From: Promethearchaeota archaeon
GTDB taxonomy: Archaea > Asgardarchaeota > Lokiarchaeia > Sigyniarchaeales > SOKP01
Direction: 5' to 3'
DNA: 64,000 nucleotides
NCBI GenBank assembly: GCA_016840165.1
Contig: JAEOSU010000051.1
Coordinates: forward strand, 62,001 to 126,000
This document shows positions 8,281 through 18,544 of the stretch, in pieces; within the stretch, counting starts at the first letter, position 1, and the number at the start of each line of letters is the position of its first letter. The position numbers were made by a program, and so were the translations under genes. The notes beneath the pieces are model-generated. The model was not told the origin of the DNA and ran no database searches. It worked only from the letters and a program-made list of their open reading frames with translations.

Positions 8281-10071
8281 TTACATTAAATTCTCTAACT
8301 CATCCACGAAAGCTTTATATTGCTTTATTCCAAGTTTCCAAAAGTCTGCTTTTGATATATCTAGCCCAACAAGTGCAGCTAATTCTTGAGGGGTTCTACT
8401 GCCCCCTGAATTCAATAATTGTTTAAATTTAGGAATAAATTCTTTTCCTTCTTGCTTATAGGTTTGATATAAAGCATAAACAAAAAGTTGAGCAAATACA
8501 TAGGGATAATTATAAAACCTAAAATTTGGTATGAAGTAATGCCCTTTCATGGTCCATTCCCAATCCATTTCTTCAAACCAATCTACAGAATCACCGTAAA
8601 TTTTATCCCTTCCGGCAGTCCAATACTTTGCGATGGTTTCTCCATTTAGATTGTCCCCTTTTTGTATTACCTTATATAAATCATGCTCAAAAAAATATCG
8701 GGCACTCACTTGGAAAGCAGCTTGGCCAGCATCATCTAGTACATGGGCAAGAATTGCCATTTTTTCTTCATTTGATTCAGATTTTTCAAGTAAAAGGTCT
8801 GTCATCAATAATTCTCCGAATGTAGAAGCGCATTCTGCTATGCAATAGCCTGGATGGAAATTCAAATAGCTCTGGTTCCGCGTAGCATAGTAATCATGAA
8901 TTGCATGTCCCATTTCATGAATTAAGGTATATACTTCTTTTAAGTTTCCCTTAAATGTTTCTAAGATATATGCAGATTTTCCTTTATACCAACCATCGCA
9001 ATAAGCTCCATTTCGCTTCCCCTTTCTTGAAGCGGCATCAATATGTTTTCGATCAACCATATCCTTTGCATATTCTACAAATTGCTCATCAAATCTTCCT
9101 AATGCCTCAAACATCAGAGATAGAGCCTCTTGCCAGCTATATTTTTTATGAGGCGCGTTTATTAAGGGAGCTACTACATCAGCACAGCTTAATTTAGGTA
9201 GGTTCAATAATTTTGCTTTCAATCTAAGATACCTCCTGTAAACTTTAACTCCTTCTTCCATGATTGCTTTCATCAGATTATCAATAACATCTTGAGTGAG
9301 ATCATTAACAATAAGACTGTCATGCATCGGATTATCATACTTTCTTCTTTCAGACATTTTCGTCCAATCTCCACATATATTTCGTAATGCTGTGGAGAAA
9401 ATTTCTTGGTTCTCTCCTAACAAACCATAAATCGCCTTATTTGCCGAGATTCTAGTATCTCTATCGGGATGAGAGAGGAGACTATTTGCGTCACCATAAG
9501 TTAATACTTGTTCTTTTCCCTCAACCATGACTTTATAATCTCTTGTGGTGAGCCAAATACTCTGTAATTTACTCCATTCTTTAACTCCAAATTGATCCTT
9601 TTCTAATATCAGTTTCTCCTCAGTTTCAGACAACTTATGAGGATACTCTCTCTTAAGGGTTTTTAAATAATGAAAATAATCTTTAAGAATTTCATCTTCA
9701 AGTAATTCTGGATTTTCATATACAAATTTTGCTATTTCTAAATCAAGAAATGCCATTTTTTTTGATGTTGAAGTGCTAAAGTTTTCAAATTTGTTTAATA
9801 ATGCTTTAGTTTTCGGCAAAAGCATATTAGCGTTAAATGAATTCCTTGCCAATAAACCTATCTCCTCTTTATCCATATAAAATTGTTCTATTTCTTCAAA
9901 AAGTTGTAATAAATCTTTGGCAGTAAAGTTTGGTTTTTTAATTTTACCCCGATATCTTTTTTCAAAATCATCGGCTCTCTTTGTTAAATGTTCCATATCA
10001 GAGGAAATTTTGGGGTCATCAATTCCACTATATAGCTCTGAAAAATCCCATGTGATTTCGGTATTTGACAT
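8281..10071 (-). CDS. pepF: M3 family oligoendopeptidase (PepF-like)
   Basis: This cytosolic zinc metallopeptidase should cleave short peptides. From ATG 10071 it has 596 residues, close to the usual PepF length. The N-terminal helical part (ITWDFSELYSG onward) is typical. The catalytic HExxH occurs as LIHEMGHAIHDYYA, with the third ligand Glu in the following helix (CIAECASTFGELLM). The C-terminal FRFYNYPYVFAQLF is also diagnostic. An upstream ATG at 10092 would add seven hydrophobic residues (MFKFLII), but the family normally begins near MSNTEITWDF. No signal peptide supports export. It fits a peptide-fermenting life together with the downstream glutamate dehydrogenases. Confidence 0.93.
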   Translation of the reverse strand: MSNTEITWDFSELYSGIDDPKISSDMEHLTKRADDFEKRYRGKIKKPNFTAKDLLQLFEEIEQFYMDKEEIGLLARNSFNANMLLPKTKALLNKFENFSTSTSKKMAFLDLEIAKFVYENPELLEDEILKDYFHYLKTLKREYPHKLSETEEKLILEKDQFGVKEWSKLQSIWLTTRDYKVMVEGKEQVLTYGDANSLLSHPDRDTRISANKAIYGLLGENQEIFSTALRNICGDWTKMSERRKYDNPMHDSLIVNDLTQDVIDNLMKAIMEEGVKVYRRYLRLKAKLLNLPKLSCADVVAPLINAPHKKYSWQEALSLMFEALGRFDEQFVEYAKDMVDRKHIDAASRKGKRNGAYCDGWYKGKSAYILETFKGNLKEVYTLIHEMGHAIHDYYATRNQSYLNFHPGYCIAECASTFGELLMTDLLLEKSESNEEKMAILAHVLDDAGQAAFQVSARYFFEHDLYKVIQKGDNLNGETIAKYWTAGRDKIYGDSVDWFEEMDWEWTMKGHYFIPNFRFYNYPYVFAQLFVYALYQTYKQEGKEFIPKFKQLLNSGGSRTPQELAALVGLDISKADFWKLGIKQYKAFVDELENLM

Positions 10072-10167
10072 AATAATCAAGAATTTAAACATTAGAATGA
10101 ATTAAAAATTTATGTATCCATTTTGATGGAGTATTGGAAGAATTCAAATTAGAAGAACACGAATAAT

Positions 10168-11724
10168 TTATTCATATTCAATAGTTGATGGTGGTTTGTT
10201 TGAAATGTCATAAACCACCCGGTTGAAACCTTTAACTTCATTAATAATTCGGGAGGCAATTTTTTCCAAGAGATCCCATTCAAGCTTTGCAAAGTTTGCG
10301 GTCATAGCATCAACTGACTCTACCGCTCGTATTGAGCAAATATATTCATAGGTACGATAATCTCCCATTACACCTACGGTACGAACGGGGATTAACACGC
10401 AAAATATCTGCCAAATATTTTGATATAAATTTGCTCTTTTAATTTCTTCCAGAAGTATAGCATCTGCTTCTCTTAAGGTATCAAGCCTTTTTTTATCAAT
10501 TGGACCTAATACTCGCACTGCAAGACCAGGACCGGGAAAAGGGTGACGTTCAATCAATTCGTTATCCAATCCTAATTTTAATCCGATTTTTCTTACTTCA
10601 TCTTTATATAAATCCTTTATTGGTTCAATAATCTTAAGTTTCATATCTGGAGGTAAAGTTAAATTATGATGAGACTTAATTTTTGCTGCTGATTCGCTAG
10701 TTTTAGCGGTCTCAATCCGATCAGGATAAATGGTGCCTTGAGCTAAGTATTTAATTCCAAGATTCTCTTGTTCTAATTCATACGTCTTATTCTCAAAGAC
10801 TTCAATAAATGTGTGTCCAATAATTCTTCGTTTTTCTTCGGGATCTTCGATATTGTTAAGTTTTTCCAAAAAGATATCTTCTGCGTTAATATAGTGTAGA
10901 TTTTTAAAACCCAGTTTTTCATTAAATTGTTTTTGTACTTCCTTCTCTTCATTTTTCCTTAATAACCCATTATTTACAAAGATACAATGTAAATTGTCTC
11001 CAATTGCTCGGTGAAGCAAAATTGCGGTCACAGATGAATCTACTCCCCCTGATAATCCTAGAATGACTCGTTTATCCCCAACTATATCTTTAATTTCTTG
11101 AATCTTCTTATCTATCCAATCATCTAATTTCCAATCTCGATGTGCTTTTGCTATGAGACTAATAAAGTTCTCTAAAATGACATTTCCATTAATTGTATGC
11201 TGGACTTCAGGATGGAATTGAACTCCATATAAATTCAACTTCTCGTTTTTAAATGCAGCAATAGGGCAAGTATCTGTTTTTGCTAACACTCTAAAACCTT
11301 CTGGCATGCTTTTTATCTGATCTCCATGAGACATCCAAACAATTTCCTTGTTATTTAGGGATTGGAATAATAAATTCTTTTCAATTATATTTAACTCTAT
11401 TTTACCATATTCTTTTTTGTCTGTTTGTATGATTTTACCTCCCATTTGATGAATGATTAAATGTAATCCGTAGCATATCCCTAATACGGGAATTTTTTGT
11501 TGAATGACATAATTAAAGAATTCTGTTGGCAAGTTTGGACTTTCCGCTTCATAAACACTACTTGGACCACCGGATAAGATGATTGCTCTTGGCTCTAATT
11601 TTTTTAGCTCTTTCAAAGGGATATTAAAGGGGACTATTTCAGAAAATACTCCAAATTCCCTAATTCTTCGAGCAATAAGGTGACTATATTGAGATCCCAT
11701 GTCAATAATACAGATTTTATCCAA
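10168..11724 (-). CDS. guaA: GMP synthase (glutamine-hydrolysing), single chain
   Basis: It converts XMP, ATP and glutamine to GMP in purine synthesis. The 518 residues include all three domains. A class I glutamine amidotransferase carries the nucleophile Cys84 in GICYGLHLI and the His-Glu pair in GVQFHPEVQ. An ATP pyrophosphatase domain carries the P-loop GLSGGVDSSV near residue 225. The C-terminal dimerisation domain ends in KPPSTIEYE. Many archaea split this enzyme into two proteins, so the fused bacterial/eukaryotic arrangement is notable. It begins at ATG 11724 and is divergent from nfnA across 230 bases of AT-rich DNA. Confidence 0.97.
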   Translation of the reverse strand: MDKICIIDMGSQYSHLIARRIREFGVFSEIVPFNIPLKELKKLEPRAIILSGGPSSVYEAESPNLPTEFFNYVIQQKIPVLGICYGLHLIIHQMGGKIIQTDKKEYGKIELNIIEKNLLFQSLNNKEIVWMSHGDQIKSMPEGFRVLAKTDTCPIAAFKNEKLNLYGVQFHPEVQHTINGNVILENFISLIAKAHRDWKLDDWIDKKIQEIKDIVGDKRVILGLSGGVDSSVTAILLHRAIGDNLHCIFVNNGLLRKNEEKEVQKQFNEKLGFKNLHYINAEDIFLEKLNNIEDPEEKRRIIGHTFIEVFENKTYELEQENLGIKYLAQGTIYPDRIETAKTSESAAKIKSHHNLTLPPDMKLKIIEPIKDLYKDEVRKIGLKLGLDNELIERHPFPGPGLAVRVLGPIDKKRLDTLREADAILLEEIKRANLYQNIWQIFCVLIPVRTVGVMGDYRTYEYICSIRAVESVDAMTANFAKLEWDLLEKIASRIINEVKGFNRVVYDISNKPPSTIEYE

Positions 11725-11954
11725 TTTATAGCACCACTATTGAGATATTATATATTCATATTCTTTTTCAACTTAATTTATATTTCGAATATAGAATATA
11801 TATTTGAAGTCATTATCTAGTGAAAAGGAAGCAAGGAAAATAATTTTTTCCAATAACCAAACCATTTTTTAATTATTATTTATTCCTAAAGAATATAGAC
11901 CGGTTAAAGGAATTTCCTCTTATTATGAAACAGTAAATTATTGGAGATTATACT

Positions 11955-12839
11955 ATGCCTTATAAAATTCTTAGAAAACAGCAATTAGGAACCAGTGGAA
12001 CATTACTCGAAATGGTTTTAGAAACTCCTCTAATTGCTAAAAAAGCATTCGCGGGCAATTTTGTCCTACTTAGAATTGATGAAACGGGGGAAAGATTTCC
12101 CCTCACCATCGCTGACTATAACCCAACAGAAGGTACAATTACTATCGTGGTCCAAATAGTTGGAAAAAGTACAAAACATCTCTCCAGCTTAAAGGAGGGA
12201 GATGAGATAGCGGATGTAGTTGGACCTCTTGGGAATAAAATTGAAATTAAGAGATATGAACATCCTATCATTATAATCGGTGGAGGGGTCGGGATAGCAC
12301 CCTGCTATCCTCAAGCAAAGGAATTAAAAAAAGCAGGAAATACTCTTTATACAATATTAGGAGCAAAGAATTCCGACTTAATTTTTTGGCGAGATAAATT
12401 CGCTACATTGAGCGATAAACTTATTATTACTACTGATGATGGAACCGAGGGGATTAAAGGTTTTGTAACCGATCCACTTAAAGAACTTATTAGTAAAGAA
12501 AAAATTAGTTTGGTGATTGCGATTGGCCCGCTTATAATGATGAAGAATGTAACACTAATCACTAATGGAAAGAATAATTTACCATTCGTAGAAACGGTTG
12601 TTTCATTAAATACAATAATGGTAGATGGAACAGGCATGTGTGGAGGGTGTAGATTCCCAACAATAAGTGGAGAATTTCATTTTGCTTGCGTAGATGGTCC
12701 AGATGTAAATGGGCATATCGTGGATTTTGATAATTTAATGAATCGCTCGATACGATACAGTACTCAAGAAAAGATTTCTCTAGATAGATATAATGGTCAT
12801 TGCCGTAGTGTTATCCATTTAGGCAAACCAAAAGAATAA
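11955..12839 (+). CDS. nfnA: NfnA-type ferredoxin:NADP oxidoreductase small subunit
   Basis: This 294-residue flavoprotein matches the small subunit of NADH-dependent reduced ferredoxin:NADP+ oxidoreductase (also called SudB). It has an N-terminal FAD-binding beta-barrel (EDSGERFPLTI-like segment RFPLTIADY), a nucleotide-binding domain with IIIGGGVGIAPCYPQAKEL, and a C-terminal 2Fe-2S site (GTGMCGGCRF and FACVDGPDV). The related dihydroorotate dehydrogenase electron-transfer subunit is the main alternative, but nfnB lies only 12 bases downstream, which settles the call. The GGAGAT sequence at 11943-11948 is a good ribosome site 6 bases before ATG. The complex bifurcates or confurcates electrons between NADH, NADPH and ferredoxin. 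Confidence 0.9.
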   Translation: MPYKILRKQQLGTSGTLLEMVLETPLIAKKAFAGNFVLLRIDETGERFPLTIADYNPTEGTITIVVQIVGKSTKHLSSLKEGDEIADVVGPLGNKIEIKRYEHPIIIIGGGVGIAPCYPQAKELKKAGNTLYTILGAKNSDLIFWRDKFATLSDKLIITTDDGTEGIKGFVTDPLKELISKEKISLVIAIGPLIMMKNVTLITNGKNNLPFVETVVSLNTIMVDGTGMCGGCRFPTISGEFHFACVDGPDVNGHIVDFDNLMNRSIRYSTQEKISLDRYNGHCRSVIHLGKPKE

Positions 12840-12851
12840 GGAACAGAAGGC

Positions 12852-14246
12852 ATGGTAAAGATGAAAAAGTTATTACTTAGGCCAAAGATGCCCGAACAAG
12901 ATCCTCAAAAACGGATTGCTAATTTCGATGAAGTTCCATTAGGATATACCGAAGAAATGGCTCAAATAGAAGCTAACAGATGCTTACAGTGTGCGGATCC
13001 TAAATGTATTGGTGGTTGTCCCGTCAATATAGATATTCCCGGGTTTATTAAACTCATAAAAGAAAAGGAATATCGCAAATCAATCGAATATATCAAAGAA
13101 TTTAATATTTTACCCGCAATTTGTGGAAGAGTTTGTCCTCAAGAGGTTCAATGTGAACAAGCATGCATTCTAGGAAAAAAAAAGGATCCTATCGCGATTG
13201 GAGCCTTGGAGCGATTTATTGCTGATTGGGAACTAATTAATTCTCTTAAAGCTTGTCCAGATTGTAAGCCTCCAAATAATATTAAAGTAGCAGTTATTGG
13301 TTCTGGTCCAGCAGGTTTAACCTGTGCCGCGGATCTTGCCCGAAAAGGATATAACGTGACGATTTTCGAGGCTTTTCATGAGGGAGGAGGCGTTTTAGTA
13401 TATGGAATCCCTGAATTTCGTTTACCTAAAGAAATCGTTAAGGATGAAATCGAAACTCTCAAGATGCTTGGTGTTAAAATAGAATATAATAAAATTATTG
13501 GCAAGATTTTAACAATAGGAGATTTAAGGGATATGGAGTTCAAAGCTTTTTTCATAGGAGTTGGAGCTGGATTGCCAATAATGCTAAAAATGCCCGGGTT
13601 AAATCTAAATGGTGTGGTAACCGCTAATGAGCTCCTAACACGAGCCAATTTAATGAAAGCGTATAAATTTCCTGAATACGATACTCCAATTAACATTGGT
13701 AAAGTTATTACGGTTGTTGGTGGAGGTAATGTTGCTTTAGATTCGGCTAGAGTTGCTTTACGCTTAGGTGTGGATAAAGTAATTGTCGTCTATCGACGAA
13801 GCGAAGCCGAAATGCCTGCCAGAAAAGCGGAATATCATCATGCTAAAGAAGAGGGAATTGAATTCAAATTTCTTACAAATCCCATAGAAATTATCGGTGA
13901 TGACTATTCAAATGTAAAGCAATTAAAAGTGCTTAAAATGAAATTAGGTGAACCAGATGATTCTGGACGTAGAAGACCAATCCCAATTGAAAATTCTGAC
14001 TTCCTTATACCAACTGACACTATTATCCTCGCTATTGGTACTCGAGCGAATCCAATTTTGACTAAGACTTTACCAAATTTAAAGTTAAATAAATATGGTT
14101 ATATTGAAACTGATGAGTTAGGAAGAACCAATATTAAAGACATTTTTGCAGGGGGAGATATCGTAACTGGTTCTGCGACAGTGATTTCTGCTATGGGCGC
14201 TGGAAGAAACGCAGCTAAAGCAATCGATGAATATTTGAAATCTTAA
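12852..14246 (+). CDS. nfnB: NfnB / NADPH-dependent glutamate synthase small-subunit-type flavoprotein
   Basis: The 464-residue protein has the GltD-like plan. An N-terminal domain has two Cys clusters (CLQCADPKCIGGCPVNIDI and CGRVCPQEVQCEQAC) for 4Fe-4S centres. An FAD-binding Rossmann motif follows (VIGSGPAGLTCAADL), then an NADPH-binding motif (VVGGGNVALDSARVALRLG), and the C-terminal FAD signature IFAGGDIVTGSATV. With nfnA directly upstream it most likely forms the bifurcating NfnAB transhydrogenase. An alternative is electron supply to the glutamate-synthase-type protein at 6606-8252, which lies close but in a separate unit. It starts at ATG 12852, with a second ATG three codons later. 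Confidence 0.92.
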   Translation: MVKMKKLLLRPKMPEQDPQKRIANFDEVPLGYTEEMAQIEANRCLQCADPKCIGGCPVNIDIPGFIKLIKEKEYRKSIEYIKEFNILPAICGRVCPQEVQCEQACILGKKKDPIAIGALERFIADWELINSLKACPDCKPPNNIKVAVIGSGPAGLTCAADLARKGYNVTIFEAFHEGGGVLVYGIPEFRLPKEIVKDEIETLKMLGVKIEYNKIIGKILTIGDLRDMEFKAFFIGVGAGLPIMLKMPGLNLNGVVTANELLTRANLMKAYKFPEYDTPINIGKVITVVGGGNVALDSARVALRLGVDKVIVVYRRSEAEMPARKAEYHHAKEEGIEFKFLTNPIEIIGDDYSNVKQLKVLKMKLGEPDDSGRRRPIPIENSDFLIPTDTIILAIGTRANPILTKTLPNLKLNKYGYIETDELGRTNIKDIFAGGDIVTGSATVISAMGAGRNAAKAIDEYLKS

Positions 14247-14391
14247 CTGAAGAAATTATTATTTCTTGTCATTTAATTTAATAAATCTTTACCTTTCCCA
14301 ACTTTTTCCCCCAGTAACTTAAAATTATTTCAACAAATTATAGTTACATATAATTAAAAAATATAATAACAATCGAAAATTTGATTGAACT

Positions 14392-15642
14392 ATGACTGAA
14401 TATTTAGATCCTTTTAAAATCTCTCAAACTCAACTTGCTGAAGCATGCAAAATTAAAGGATACGATAATGAAATCTACGAAGCGTTAAGTCAACCAGAAA
14501 GATTCATTGAAATAAAAATCACTCTTAAAATGGATAATGGACATTTAAAAACGTTCAAAGGTTTTCGAAGTCAATATAATTCTGCTCGGGGTCCAATGAA
14601 AGGAGGTATAAGGTGGCATCCTGAGGAGAGTGGCTCATTAGTGAAAGCGTTAAGTGCATGGATGACATGGAAAACCGCTTGCGTGGATATCCCTCTTGGT
14701 GGAGCCAAGGGGGGGATCATATGTAATCCAAAAGGAATGAGTGAACGAGAACTTGAAACTTTAGCGAGAAGCTATATTCGACAATTAGCAGACTTTATTG
14801 GGCCAAATATCGACGTTCCTGCCCCCGATGTTTATACCAATCCTCAGATAATGGCGTGGATGATGGACGAGTATGAGACTATTGTTCGTCGCCATGCTCC
14901 ATCGGTTATCACAGGAAAACCATTACCCATTGGAGGAAGCGCAGGGAGAGCGATTGCTACGGCAAAGGGAGGAGTCTTTTGCATACGAGAAGCAGCAAAA
15001 GATATAGGTTTAAACCTAAAAGGCGCCCCGGTAGCTATTCAAGGATATGGAAATGCGGGTTCTTGGGCAGCTAAACTTTTAAAGGATGATTTTGACTGTA
15101 AAATCATTGCTGTATCGGATTCAAAGGGAGGTATTTGCAACCTTGATGGAATTGATCCATATAAAGCAGCTGATCATAAGGAGAAAACTGGAACCGTCGT
15201 TGGTCTCGACGGCACGAAAAAAATAACCAATGAAGAGCTCTTAGAATTAGAATGTGATATATTAGTTCCTGCTGCTTTAGAAAATGTAATAACAAAGAAA
15301 AATGCCTCACAAATTAAAACAAAAATAATTGCTGAATTAGCAAATGGTCCCACTACTCCTCAAGCAGACAATATTTTGCACAATAATAATGTTCTTATGA
15401 TTCCCGACTTTCTTTGTAATGCTGGTGGTGTAACCGTATCCTACTTCGAAATGGTACAGGGATACTATCGCTACTTTTGGACAGAAGAGGAAGTATTCGT
15501 TGCTCTTGATAGAATTATGACGAATGCCTATAGATCTACCGTGGAGCACGCAGAACAAGTCAATACTCATAATCGAATGGGTGCATACATGGTTTCCATT
15601 GACCGTGTTATTGAAGCTATGCAATTAAGAGGTTGGATATAA
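14392..15642 (+). CDS. gdhA: Glutamate dehydrogenase, first paralogue
   Basis: The hexameric enzyme interconverts glutamate with 2-oxoglutarate and ammonia. The 416 residues fit the family. The N-terminal dimerisation domain includes [20 protein letters not shown], and the catalytic Lys is in [15 protein letters not shown], followed by [25 protein letters not shown]. The Rossmann domain has the [17 protein letters not shown] motif. It starts at ATG 14392 with no clear Shine-Dalgarno sequence. It stands 145 bases after nfnB and 145 bases before a second paralogue on the same strand. Coenzyme preference cannot be fixed by eye. Confidence 0.93.
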   Translation: MTEYLDPFKISQTQLAEACKIKGYDNEIYEALSQPERFIEIKITLKMDNGHLKTFKGFRSQYNSARGPMKGGIRWHPEESGSLVKALSAWMTWKTACVDIPLGGAKGGIICNPKGMSERELETLARSYIRQLADFIGPNIDVPAPDVYTNPQIMAWMMDEYETIVRRHAPSVITGKPLPIGGSAGRAIATAKGGVFCIREAAKDIGLNLKGAPVAIQGYGNAGSWAAKLLKDDFDCKIIAVSDSKGGICNLDGIDPYKAADHKEKTGTVVGLDGTKKITNEELLELECDILVPAALENVITKKNASQIKTKIIAELANGPTTPQADNILHNNNVLMIPDFLCNAGGVTVSYFEMVQGYYRYFWTEEEVFVALDRIMTNAYRSTVEHAEQVNTHNRMGAYMVSIDRVIEAMQLRGWI

Positions 15643-15787
15643 GATAATTATTACAGTTATCCTATTTTTAGTTTTATTTTCTTATTTCTCATTTTGATCA
15701 TTAAAAAAGTAAAATCTTTAATGAAGCGATCCTATTCTTACATGTATTTCAATAATTAATAAAAAATATTAGAATAGTAATATATGA

Positions 15788-17047
15788 GTGAAAAAGATGG
15801 AAATAAATCCATATGATGTTGCGAAGGCACAAATTGAAATTGTTGCTAAGGAAATGGGATTAGATAAAAATACGACTCAATATCTCAAAAGAATTGAACG
15901 GGCATTAATCGTATCGATACCAATTACGATGGATGACGGCTCCGTTCAGATTTTTGAAGGATATCGGGTTCATCATTCCACGGTACGAGGACCAGGAAAA
16001 GGGGGCATTCGATACTCTCCTGAAGTAAATCTAGATGAGGTGAAAGCACTTGCTACATGGATGACCTGGAAATCTTCTTTGCTAAACCTTCCTCTCGGTG
16101 GGGCAAAAGGTGGCGTTCGAGTCGATCCAAGGAAATTGTCTATGAAGGAATTGGAAAGATTGACCAGAAGGTATACAGCAGAGATCATAAATATTATAGG
16201 GCCAGATATTGATATACCCGCCCCTGATGTTAACACTAATTCCCAAATCATGGCCTGGATTATGGATGTATATTCAATGCAAAAAGGACGTTCAATACCA
16301 GGGGTTGTAACGGGCAAACCAATAGAAATTGGAGGCTCTGTTGGAAGAGAACCTGCAACAGGAATGGGATTATATTTTGTTCTAAAGGCATTATGTGGAA
16401 AATTGGATCTTAGTTTGAAAGAACAAAGTATCGTTATTCAAGGATTTGGTAATGTAGGCGGAACCATATCAGAACTATTGTACAATGAAGGATGTAAGAT
16501 CCTTGCCGTTTCAGATATCTCCACTGGAATTTTCTGCAAGGATGGCTTGGATATCGAAAAACTACTTAAATGGGTAAAAGAGGGAAAATACCTCAAGGAT
16601 TATAAAGATAGCAGTTATAATTTTCTTACTAATGAGGAATTATTAACTACCAAATGTGATGTATTGGTTCCTGCTGCGATAGAAAATCAAATAACAGAAA
16701 AAAATGCGGACAAAATTCAGTGTAAAATTGTTCTTGAAGGTGCCAATGGACCAACAACTCCTGAAGCAGACAAAATATTATATAGCAAAGGAATACATGT
16801 AGTACCAGATATATTAGCCAATAGTGGTGGAGTTTGTGTCTCTTATTTTGAATATATCCAAGATATTCATTCATATTTCTGGAAATTAGATAGAATTAAT
16901 CAAGAATTAGAGCGTATCATTCTTGAAGCATTTGAGGAGACCTATAAAATCTCTGTTGAGAGAAAAATCCCCCTTCGAACCGCAGCATATATTATAGCGG
17001 TCTCACGAGTTGCAAAAGCAATAGAATTGAGGGGTTTTTTTCCATAA
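15788..17047 (+). CDS. Glutamate dehydrogenase, second paralogue
   Basis: This is a 419-residue paralogue of the preceding gene, with the same motifs: [53 protein letters not shown] and VIQGFGNVGGTISELLY. The two proteins differ at many positions (roughly half identical by eye), so the duplication is old and the copies may differ in coenzyme or direction. The start is GTG 15788 or ATG 15797; an overlapping ATG at 15785 is out of frame. Pairing with NfnAB, which balances NADH, NADPH and ferredoxin, suggests that one copy may use NAD and the other NADP, but this is inference. Confidence 0.92.
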   Translation: MKKMEINPYDVAKAQIEIVAKEMGLDKNTTQYLKRIERALIVSIPITMDDGSVQIFEGYRVHHSTVRGPGKGGIRYSPEVNLDEVKALATWMTWKSSLLNLPLGGAKGGVRVDPRKLSMKELERLTRRYTAEIINIIGPDIDIPAPDVNTNSQIMAWIMDVYSMQKGRSIPGVVTGKPIEIGGSVGREPATGMGLYFVLKALCGKLDLSLKEQSIVIQGFGNVGGTISELLYNEGCKILAVSDISTGIFCKDGLDIEKLLKWVKEGKYLKDYKDSSYNFLTNEELLTTKCDVLVPAAIENQITEKNADKIQCKIVLEGANGPTTPEADKILYSKGIHVVPDILANSGGVCVSYFEYIQDIHSYFWKLDRINQELERIILEAFEETYKISVERKIPLRTAAYIIAVSRVAKAIELRGFFP

Positions 17048-17119
17048 TAAACTATTATTAATTTCTTTCTTATACTTTTTTAATTTTTACAAGCCTTAAC
17101 GCTCTTTTACGAGTTTGAG

Positions 17120-18418
17120 TTAACTAGTAAATGGAGTCAATATGATTAAGTATAATAAAGAACACCCAATATGAATTAAAGCAAAAATAGAACCTGATTT
17201 GAGTAATCGCTTATAACTCATATTTTCCACTCCACTATCTCGGGCAACTTTTAAAGTCATCATATCCGCTGCTGCTCCTTGCGGTATCAAGTTTCCTCCA
17301 AGGTTAATTGCTATTATAAAGGCAAAGAGTAATGGAACTGATGGAAAATTAAAACTGTCAATTAAAGTACCGATTATAGGAATAAATATAAGTGCTGTAG
17401 GCGTGTTAGCTACAAAACCAGAGATTAAACTTATTAAAATTAATAAGATTAAGGAGAGCAAAAAGGGGTTAAATAATTCAAATGGGATATTTATAAATAA
17501 GTCTCTAAATCCCGCTTGTAAAAGACATCCGATTATCACATAGAGAGAAATAAAGAAAAAAATAATTTCCCATTCAATATCCCGTAAAAGTTCTCCCATT
17601 GATTTTTTTGTATAGCCTTTATTAGCCAAAACTAAAATAAGAGCAGAAATAACCGCGGTTAAATAAAGTATTGGGAGGATCGCAAACAAAGCGATTGTAA
17701 TTATTATCGCTATGCTATTAAAATAAAACATTTTTTTATTCTTTATCATGACATCTGCGTCGACTAGTTCTAAAACAAAACGCTTTTGGTCTTCATCAAT
17801 ATTTGGTTCTTTTGAAAGCATGTATTTATCTATCAGAAAAATTGTGAAAAAAAGTAATAAAAATGAGAATATCCAATAATATTGAAAGAAGTAAGCCGTA
17901 TCCAATTCAAAAGCAGTCGAAATGATTATATTTTCTCCACTTGAAAAGGGAGTTATAATACTGCCGATATTGATACAAATAGTCATACCTAAAAGGTAAG
18001 TTCCCGACCTTATTTTAAGGAAATGACAGAGCCGGATCACAACAGGCGCTAAAATTAACACCACCACTACATCTGTAATTATTGCCGCTAGTAGGGTAGT
18101 TATAAAACATAATAAATATAAAAATACTCTTCGATTCCCTCTTGAAAGTTTAAATAATTTAACTGCTACATATTCTAATACATTAGAATCTTGAGCGATT
18201 TTTGTGATAATACTCATACTTAAGATAATAATAATTGCTTCCCATTCAATATATCCTACAAATTCTGGAAATGCAATCTCATTTTTCAAACCTGTCACCG
18301 TTGCGGCATAGAACATACATAATAAGGAAATGGCAACGAAGTCAAGATTCGCAATAGAGTAGCTGGCAATTACTAACGCAAATAGAATAAAGAGTAAAAT
18401 TAAAAGAGGGACGTCCAT
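17120..18418 (-). CDS. ArsB/NhaD-type ion transporter
   Basis: This is an integral membrane protein of 432 residues with about 11-12 hydrophobic helices. It resembles the ion transporter superfamily that includes ArsB, NhaD, the P protein and SLC13-like carriers. Clues are the internal repeat and the family-like segments ITDVVVVLILAPVVIRL, GSIITPFSSGENII in the first half, and FVANTPTALIFIPIIG with NLGGNLIPQGAAADMM in the second. The paired GSxxTP/GGNLxP loops suggest sodium- or proton-coupled anion or cation transport. The substrate cannot be decided. It converges on the second glutamate dehydrogenase gene. Confidence 0.82.
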   Translation of the reverse strand: MDVPLLILLFILFALVIASYSIANLDFVAISLLCMFYAATVTGLKNEIAFPEFVGYIEWEAIIIILSMSIITKIAQDSNVLEYVAVKLFKLSRGNRRVFLYLLCFITTLLAAIITDVVVVLILAPVVIRLCHFLKIRSGTYLLGMTICINIGSIITPFSSGENIIISTAFELDTAYFFQYYWIFSFLLLFFTIFLIDKYMLSKEPNIDEDQKRFVLELVDADVMIKNKKMFYFNSIAIIITIALFAILPILYLTAVISALILVLANKGYTKKSMGELLRDIEWEIIFFFISLYVIIGCLLQAGFRDLFINIPFELFNPFLLSLILLILISLISGFVANTPTALIFIPIIGTLIDSFNFPSVPLLFAFIIAINLGGNLIPQGAAADMMTLKVARDSGVENMSYKRLLKSGSIFALIHIGCSLLYLIILTPFTS

Positions 18419-18544
18419 ATCTACTCTACGATAAGAATTATTTTATTATTAATTCTAATAAATAAAATTTAATAAATCTAATCATAATTTAAAAGGGGGC
18501 AGTTATGGGAAAATTTATCAATTCTTACATTCCAATATTATCGC

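Noticed and set aside
11761..11830. Near-palindromic AT-rich sequence (TATTTCGAATATA) between guaA and nfnA considered as an operator
   Set aside because: Symmetry is imperfect, such AT-rich palindromes are frequent by chance in this window, and no second copy was found.
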